A stretch of 64,000 nt of DNA from Girardinichthys multiradiatus. Lineage: Eukaryota > Chordata > Actinopteri > Cyprinodontiformes > Goodeidae. This document shows positions 56,920 through 64,000 of the stretch, piece after piece. Location of the stretch: assembly GCF_021462225.1 (NCBI RefSeq), contig NC_061797.1, positions 36,792,147 to 36,856,146 on the forward strand, read 5' to 3'. Positions within the stretch are counted from its first letter, which is position 1. Every line of letters begins with the position of its first letter. The position numbers were made by a program, and so were the translations under genes. Under the pieces are notes generated by a model that did not search any database, was not told where the DNA came from, and saw nothing but the letters and a program-made list of their open reading frames with translations.

Positions 56920-57125
56920 TAGCATGCACAGTGTTAACCCCATGCATGTGTGGGTTTTCTCTGGGTGCACCAGCTTCTTCCCACATTCCAAATAATGCTG
57001 CATGTTTTATTTTTGGAGATTCTTCATTGCATGTTAGTTTATGCATGCATGGCTGTTTGTCCTGTTTTTCTCCAAGTTTACCCTCCATGTCTCATGCATG
57101 CTTGTGTACCTCAGCATTATGGATC
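56920..57125 (+). mobile_element. Degenerate SINE fragment
   Basis: It resembles the body of the (gact)-tailed SINE (catgcatgtgtgggttttct, gcaccagcttcttcccacat) with many changes. Confidence 0.5.
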
Positions 57126-57253
57126 ATAAATTACATGAAGCTGAATGCTGAATATTTTTACACCTAGGCTACCTTACTTCAGGGCTTTCTTCCAGTATTT
57201 AGTAAGCTACACCACAGTTATTTCTGTTAGATTTTAGGTAATGATTAAAATTC

Positions 57254-57617
57254 AGGGGCTGCACGGTGGTGCAGTTGGTAGCACTGTTGTCTTGCAGCAA
57301 GAAGGTCCTGGGTTTGATTCCCAACCAGGGATCTTTCTGCATGGAGTTTGCATGTTCTCCCTGTGCATGCGTGGGTTCTCACCGGGTACTCTGGCTTCCT
57401 CCCACAGTCCAAAGACATGCCTGTTAGGTTAATTGGTCTCTCTAAATTGCCCTTAGGTGTATGAATGAGTGTGTGAATGGTTGTTTGTGTGTTGCCCTGT
57501 GATGGACTGGTGACTTGTCCAGGGTGTACCCCGCCTCTTGCCCATAGACTGCTGGAGATGGGCACCAGCTTCCCTGCGACCCACTATGGAATAAGCGGTA
57601 GAAAATGACTGACTGAC
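57254..57617 (+). mobile_element. tRNA-headed SINE with TSD
   Basis: Full-length copy with the direct repeat tgattaaaattc at 57242-57253 and 57618-57629. The head is ggctgcacggtggtgcagtt and the tail is (gact)n. Confidence 0.9.
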
Positions 57618-57629
57618 TGATTAAAATTC

Positions 57630-58935
57630 CAGTTTTCAAGCCAATGTAAATAAAATACCTAGCAGAAACTGTTTCTTAAGCTGTCTAGGACAGCATTTGC
57701 TGGGATTACAGAGAGACGTTGTAAGGAGAGAAACAGCATTGTCTTCTTACACAGTGACATCAAACAAAATAAATCAAAATATGTTTTTGTAATTTTTGCT
57801 TTACTAAGGCTTTATTTCCAGAAACAATTCACAATTTCATATTTTAATTTTAATTTTCCATGAAACTCTTTCACACTTTTATAATCGCCTTTTGACAATT
57901 TTCTTTTGCAATTTCAAGGGAGGGTGTATGTTTAGGTAACCTTGTCATTTCTGTTACAATAAAATCATTTACAACCACTGAATGAACTACTGCTGTAACT
58001 GCATGTATATTGTTATGAAAAAACCTCTTAATTAACAAGTAGGAGATGGATGATATTTAATCAAATCAGCCTTTAGGGAGAAAATCAAAATACTGACAAA
58101 ACCCACAGTGAAAACTAGCTACTGTGAAGTAAAGTTGTTATGAGAACTGGCTTGTTGTTGCTCTGTTACAGGTGCAGTCTAGCAGACAACCATAAGATAG
58201 AAAACTTATTCAAAGTTCATACATTATTAAGTCAAAACATAACCCATAAGTTCTAGACAGTCATATGACTTCATTAGATTTCAAACAATTTGTTTCCATC
58301 ACATTCCCCCTTCCCCTTGTGATTATATTAAAAACCACTTTTTAAATTATTCACATCGTAAAACCTTAGCTTGTGCACCATAAGAGGGCTACCTAAAGAT
58401 AACCATAATAAACGTGGAAAAGACAAGGATTTGCTTTTGTGAAACTTAGGCATTTCTGTTCAAGCAAAGCATTACAGGAAGTAAAGACTTCTAATAATAA
58501 AGAAAGTAATATGAAATAAAAAATTGTAAAAGGAAACAAAACACATTATATAAAAACCCAATTGTATGAAAAAGAAAGGAAAAAAAACCCAAAATAATTC
58601 TCATTGAAGAAGAGACCAAAATAATCAGAAATGAGACGGGTGAATTTATGGAGATTACCATTTATCAAATCTCCTATCATCTGTTTAAAGAGGGGAATTA
58701 CAGAGCAACTAAAGACCATCAGAATTAACACAAGTGTGAGGTGCTTTTTTAGATGCTCTTTCCAACCATTACCTAAGAACCAATCAGAGGGCTGAGCACG
58801 GTCATCACCTTAGAGGCATGTGCACATCGCTGTCTTCAGCTGGAATACATGTGCAGCAGGAACACTTACTCATAACACTTGGCCTTTATACACACAGAGT
58901 GAAAAAAGTGCAGCTGTTTTCACAAAGTCATAAAA
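57630..58935. other. Intergenic, nothing assigned
   Basis: AT-rich DNA with no supported gene, RNA or repeat end. Confidence 0.35.
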
Positions 58936-59192
58936 GTGAGTTGACTTATTTTTGTTATTAAATTCTTGTATTTTTTAAGAAATTGTGTGAATTCATTCCA
59001 TATATGTGCAGGGTTTATGCTGCTCAATAATGTCAGAGCTCGTCTCACACCTTTCTATTTTGTCCTAATACCATCGCCTTACTGGGCTGGTATTCACAGG
59101 ACAACCCTTAACAGACCGAAATATTATTTGATAAAATATTAAAATATTAATATTAAATATTAAATAATATTCTCAGATTAATAATCACAACA
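58936..59192 (+). repeat. 3' end fragment of the LTR family
   Basis: It aligns with about 61840-62090 (gagttgacttatttttgtta, tcagagctcgtctcacacct) and ends ATCACAACA. Confidence 0.8.
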
Positions 59193-59853
59193 CCCAAATC
59201 CAAAATATTTAGATTTCAATAAGACAATTTATAGGTAATTTAAAATTAAAATAATATAGGACATATTGTAACAGTTCTCTGTCTCGACTGGTTTTAGACT
59301 GAATGTAAATGACTGTGAATCAAACAAAAAAGGTTTGCAATAATTTTACTTTTTATTTTTGTTAGAAGCTGAATGAAGGACAAGGAGAAACAGAGTTTAG
59401 GCCTGATGAAAAAACATTTTGCTGAAACAAATAATGACACATTTTGAGGTATTTAGAAAATAACTTAATCTGAATTTGTGCTAACAAAAGTTTTTCTTAC
59501 ACTCAGGGATGTTTACTATGGGCCAGATAAATGCGCTTCTTTTGTCATCTACATAAATTACCTTTTTAAACGTTACGTTCTCATCAAAGTGTTCCACTCC
59601 TGAGCCTCCATTGTCTTTATTCTTATATTTCAAAAAAGGAAAGTGGTATAAAGTTGATTTTCTTAAATCTTAGTCAAATGGTAAAATCCTAAAACACATT
59701 TATTTTATTATGCCAAGGGCTTTCGAAACATTTTATTAAACTTGTTCCTTCTTTTATGAACCTGCTCTCTTTTATCGCCATCTTTTCAGCCCTTCACTCC
59801 ACTTCTGAAGAAATTTGGCCCGCCAAAATTAATAAATGAAACATTTTACAACA

Positions 59854-60151
59854 TACACGGGGATCTTTCTGCATGGAGTTTGCATGTTCTCCCTGTGCAT
59901 GCGTGGGTTCTCACCGGGTACTCTGGCTTCCTCCCACAGTCCAAAGACATGCCTGTTAGGTTAATTGGTCTCTCTAAATTGCCCTTAGGTGTATGAATGA
60001 GTTTGTGTATGGTTGTATGTGTGTTGCCCTGCGATGGACTGGCGACCTGTCCAGGGTGTACCCTGCCTCTCGCCCATAGACTGCTGGAGATAGGCACCAG
60101 CTTCCCCGCGACCCACTATGGAATAAGCGGTAGAAAATGACTGACTGACTG
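59854..60151 (+). mobile_element. 5'-truncated SINE with TSD
   Basis: The target duplication acattttacaaca is at 59841-59853 and 60152-60164. The tRNA head is missing; the body and (gact)n tail are intact. Confidence 0.92.
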
Positions 60152-60321
60152 ACATTTTACAACAGTCTTTTGTTCGGCACTAAGAAAGTGAGACATTAGT
60201 GCAGTTCTTCCTATTAAACACTTTCTGAGAGGAAAGGGTGTTAAGTTGTGGTGTTTAAAATATAGCATAGAGCCTCATCCTGGACCTTATCAGTACTAAT
60301 ATTACAGTTATTAATAACTGT

Positions 60322-62090
60322 TGTTGGGACCACACAGCCATGGGTGTTCAACACTAAAACTCCGGTACATACTTTCCTGGAACCGTTCAAAATAAAGTGC
60401 ATTAACCTTCTTCCAGCACAGCCAGGAAATGGGGTAACTGCAGACTTCCTGTGGCGCCAATACCCAAATAAAAGCCCCACCTTTCCACAAGTCTTCCTCT
60501 TCCAAACCGATGACCATCGGGTCAGGAGGGAACACAGCGCGCTGAATGTCTTTTGCTGGCAAAAAGGACATAAATTCAACTGGACCCAAGGACCGATCAT
60601 TTGCAAAAGTTAAGTAGAATGAAATACTGTCTGTGTATCCGGTATTTTCATTCATGAACGGAGAAATTAAGGTGTAAGAGTTGCTTACATTTTCTCTTCG
60701 AGGCCCCACAGAAGCAAACGGTGTTCCGAGAGAAGCTGTTTCGACAAGCCGAGTCTGGAGGAAAGACGACGGCCGCAACCGTGTTTACGGTAACGAACAG
60801 CTGGTCACCTTCTGATCGGGAGAAACTGAGGAAGTTAGCGGGAAGCTAACTCTTTGTTCACGACGGATATCTTCTTCAAACTTCGCCTTGGGACGACATT
60901 CCCTCAACAACTTCAGAGGTTGGGGTTTGGGCAGATTAACAGATTGGTTTAGGATGAAATGATCTAAACGTTTTCATGTTATGAAGTTTGTTTTGTGGAA
61001 CTCGGCTATCTTGGTGCTAGCATGCTACCTGTAGCACCGAGGCCGGTTCGGGTTCTTTGTATGTTTTAAAGCTAAGATAAACTTTATTTAAAGGGTGGTT
61101 TTAACCAGAACATTGCTCATAACGCGCCGTCAGCGCTTATTCATTTTAACCCTGGTATTTTAAAGGTATGTGTTGATTCTGGCGCTAAGCTATCTCTAGT
61201 TTAGCACTTTAGCTAGCTTCTTTGTTAGCCCAATGGCCAGCCGGTAAGAACACGTGTGCTAGCATTAAGGCTAGTCAACAGAAAGGTTGTTAGTTTTCAA
61301 GCTAGTGAATAATAGTCCCTGAACATCATTTGCTAGAGTTGATAACTAAGTAAACACCATTAAGCCCCATTTCTCCAGAAAGATTTGGCTCTTTTCCAAA
61401 ATACTCAATAATATTTCTTCAAATATTATTTTAATAAATGAAGGCAGCTAATTAGACACCATTGAGAATTAGTCATCCAGGAGGTGGGTTTTATTCAGCA
61501 GATCATTATTTAAAACATTATTTTATTAAAATAATATTTAATCTGATCTTGCATTGTGAAGGGTTGTCTAAATGTTGCTGATTATTTTCTAAGTTAGTTC
61601 CAAAACTAACTTAACTTCACTTCCAGATTCTTCAAGATAATCTGTGGTTCTCAAACATAAACATTGCATGGTAATGTTGCATCACTCTTTTTGGTCATGA
61701 TTTCTAATCATCTTTAATCAACTTGTTTATATTGTACATAGTCCATTAGTTGTCATTATTCTTTAATTCTGCTTGGTAGTTTAGTTGGATTGTTTTAGCA
61801 TAGTAAAGAGTTTGTTGATTGAAATATGTTTGACTTTGAGTTGACTTATTTTTGTTAATAAATTCTTGTATTTTAAGAAATTGTGTGAATTCATTCCATA
61901 TGTGTGCAGAGTTTATGCTGTTCAATAATGCCTGAGCTCGTCTCACACCTTTCTATTCTGTCCTAATACCATCGCCGTAATGGGGCTGGTATTCACAGGA
62001 CAATCCTTAACAGACCGGAATATTATTTGGTAAAATATTAATATTAAAATATTAATATTAAATAATATTCTCAGATTCATATTTACAACA
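60322..62090 (+). mobile_element. Solo LTR, 1769 bp
   Basis: It begins TGTTGGG and ends TTACAACA (5-bp inverted TGTTG/CAACA) between 4-bp duplications ctgt at 60318-60321 and 62091-62094. The related segment at 33.5 kb reads straight through this point. There is no internal retroviral sequence. An AATAAA near 61856 suggests plus-strand orientation. The parent family is not identified. A 155-codon antisense frame (60778-60311) overlaps its left end. Confidence 0.85.
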
Positions 62091-62290
62091 CTGTATACAT
62101 ATGGTATGTATGTCTCACCTTCAGTAAAACTGTATCCTTGTTTAATTAGTTTAGTTTATATAATATTTCATGTGTAATTCAGAAAAATAAAATAGTTAAC
62201 TAATCAATGGTCCACCTGTGATTAATTGCTATGATTTATTTCTTAATTATATAGCATCTTTAAAGCCAGAGCTGAAAGTTTAGAATCAGC

Positions 62291-62735
62291 TCAGAAGATA
62301 TGAAAGAGAAGAGGGAGGCTTTGCTCTTTCTACTACATCTTACTGACAGGAGGAGATAATTTCCTGGTTTATTGAGGAACACATATTCTGTTTACATGTA
62401 GAACTAGACTATAGGACTGGCTGCAGCAATGAGATCATTGTGTTGATCTGAAGGACCTTTTAATGTGTTCACCTGCGTTAGGATTAAATGCTTTTATTTT
62501 TGACTGAATTAAAGGACCAGATATTTTCACATTATGATGCAAATCCTGCTAAAAGCTCACAGAGCAGGTTGCTGCTGTTTTCTATCACAGACAGATCATT
62601 TAACTTCACCTGTAGCTCAGGTGAAAGTTCCTCATCATGACTCTGAAGATGCTCATTAGAGTGAACTTCCACCTTATGTCTTGCTGGGTGAATAAGTGAT
62701 TAGCTGTAACTTACAATTAGCCCATTCTGAGTCAG
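62291..62735. other. Intergenic, nothing assigned
   Basis: No gene or repeat boundary seen. Confidence 0.3.
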
Positions 62736-64000
62736 CATTCAGGTTTTACCGCTACCTTCATCTGGGTTATACCGCTCGGCGTCCACCTGTTCCTGAACAC
62801 ACCCACCAGGCTGCCACTCTTCGGTTGGCTCCGCAGTTGCTCTGAAATGAGCCCTGTTCGAGGCGCTCGGTGTAACTTTTCAGGTAATGAAAGAGGCAGG
62901 TCGACCTGCAGTAAACTGCTGTTCTGCACTTCTCCAGAATGGAGTCCGTCTCTGGCTGTGCGCGTAGTTGCGCATTTGTGGTTATGACAGAAAAACGGTG
63001 GGTCAAAGGAGGGTGGGACGTCTGTTTGGCTGTGAGCAGGAGAGGAGGATGCTAAGCTTGTTTCTGAACTGAACCTATTGAAGAATGTGTTCAGTTCATT
63101 GGCTCTGTCAGAGTTAGACACACTGATAAACTCAGAGAAGGTATGCAATGAAGACACAAGCGAGTCAAAGTTATCTTTGGCTGGCCAGGGAGAGACACTC
63201 CATTCTCTCTCAGAGGGGATGCTGCCTGAACACACCATTGTCGGTGTGGCTACACACAGTTTCACAAATAGAAGTCCTACTGAATAAAGCTGGTTCTATC
63301 CAGATACTGATACAGCACATATGTCCACATCTGGCACTCAAGGACGTGAATATTGGCTGGGGTGCGAACAGTCCTCTTCCCAGAACACCCCCGCATGCAC
63401 ACAAGTTCCTGCTCAGTCTGCATAGCAACCACCCAAATGCAACTCTAAGGCAAGATGACAATTCTGTTAATAGTTCATAAAAGTTTTTAAAAGATAAATG
63501 TGAAAAGTATTCAAACCACTTCTATCAAAGTTCACCACACTAAATAAATGAAAATGTATTTTAATGATAATTTAGGATGAACCTTTTTAAACTAAGCAAT
63601 GATCATTTATATACAAATCTTCCAGCAGCTCTGTCCAGACCCCCATTGGTCTGATCATCCTGCTTGAAGCCTGTGATCTTCTTCATCCCTGACCACACAT
63701 CTCTGATATTGTTTTGCTGGAGCTTGTTCTCCAGCTTCTTCTTGTACACCTCCTTGCTGTCTCTTATCTTGACTTTAAGTTGCTTTGTTTGCTCCTCAAT
63801 AATTCTCTGTTTTACTCTCTGAAGGCTCTTTTTTTCTTGTTAAGCAGGTTCTTCAGGTCACTGGTGGTCCAAGGTTTGTTATTGGGGAAGCATCTCACGG
63901 TTCTGGTGGGGATGATGTTATCCACACAGAAGTTTATATAGTTGGTTACACACTCAGTCATGGCATTGATGTTCTCTCCATGTGGCTGGCACAGTGCGTC
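62736..64000 (-). mobile_element. L2-type LINE ORF2 fragment, interrupted
   Basis: The minus strand from 64000 leftwards reads the region between endonuclease and RT of an L2-type LINE: TECVTNYINFCVDN, TRTVRCFPNNKPWTTSDLKN, LLNKKKRAFRE (then a stop), and a GMKKITGFKQ-type segment. It resumes near 63113 with DRANELNTFFNRFSSE to about 62740. The element runs off the right edge. Between 63110 and 63627 unrelated sequence is inserted, flanked by gctctgtc on both sides. Confidence 0.75.

Larger units (their letters stand above)
59670..62290. repeat. Duplicated segment, copy 2, interrupted by SINE and LTR
   Basis: The outer parts match 33168-33760. Two insertions interrupt this copy: a SINE (59854-60151) and an LTR (60322-62090). 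The uninterrupted copy serves as an empty-site control. Confidence 0.75.

Noticed and set aside
62732..63265. 177-codon minus-strand frame as a host gene
   Set aside because: Its middle (DRANELNTFFNRFSS) is the L2 LINE linker region; the N-terminal part belongs to inserted sequence.

Overview
The window is vertebrate nuclear DNA, almost certainly from a teleost fish. Three multi-exon genes with GT-AG introns can be read exon by exon (rufy2, hnrnph3, pbld). They are neighbours on human chromosome 10q21.3, so this is a conserved synteny block. The repeats (an RTE/Rex3-type LINE, L2-type LINEs, Tc1-like transposons, tRNA-headed SINEs, an endogenous retrovirus) are those of a percomorph-type fish genome. 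Nothing prokaryotic is present.

Layout. 0.4-6.0 kb: the 5' half of rufy2 (minus strand), which runs off the left edge. 6.0-17.7 kb: a possible extra exon, a SINE, a defective RTE LINE with clean target-site duplications, and a GC-rich, strand-asymmetric repeat block. 17.8-20.1 kb: a three-exon MADF-BESS DNA-binding protein gene (minus). 22.4-30.1 kb: complete hnrnph3 (minus), with three quasi-RRMs and a Gly/Tyr tail. 30.8-33.8 kb: an L2 LINE with a 65-bp minisatellite in its tail, an endonuclease-only RTE fragment, and an unclassified duplicated segment. 34.0-40.9 kb: a minus-strand endogenous retrovirus with identical 293-bp LTRs, 5-bp target duplications, a tRNA-Tyr-type primer site and a heavily deleted interior. 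43.2-47.9 kb: complete pbld (plus), ten exons and 287 residues. 48-53 kb: nested transposon and LTR debris. 53.3-56.5 kb: an uninterrupted 1076-codon reading frame, coiled-coil at the front, then 23 tandem units of about 30 residues. 56.6-64.0 kb: SINEs, a 1.77-kb solo LTR and another L2 LINE.

The host genes do not form one pathway: RUFY2 is a RUN-domain endosomal effector, hnRNP H3 binds RNA, PBLD is a PhzF-fold protein, and the MADF-BESS protein is a probable transcription factor. hnrnph3 and pbld are head to head, as in human, but about 13 kb of mobile elements now separates them.

The most unusual item is the gene at 53289-56519. I could not assign it to a named gene. It joins a cilium-type coiled-coil segment to a long, recently homogenised CHRF/CHQC repeat whose complementary strand is also open for 669 codons. 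The second is the retrovirus, where pristine LTRs flank a wrecked interior.
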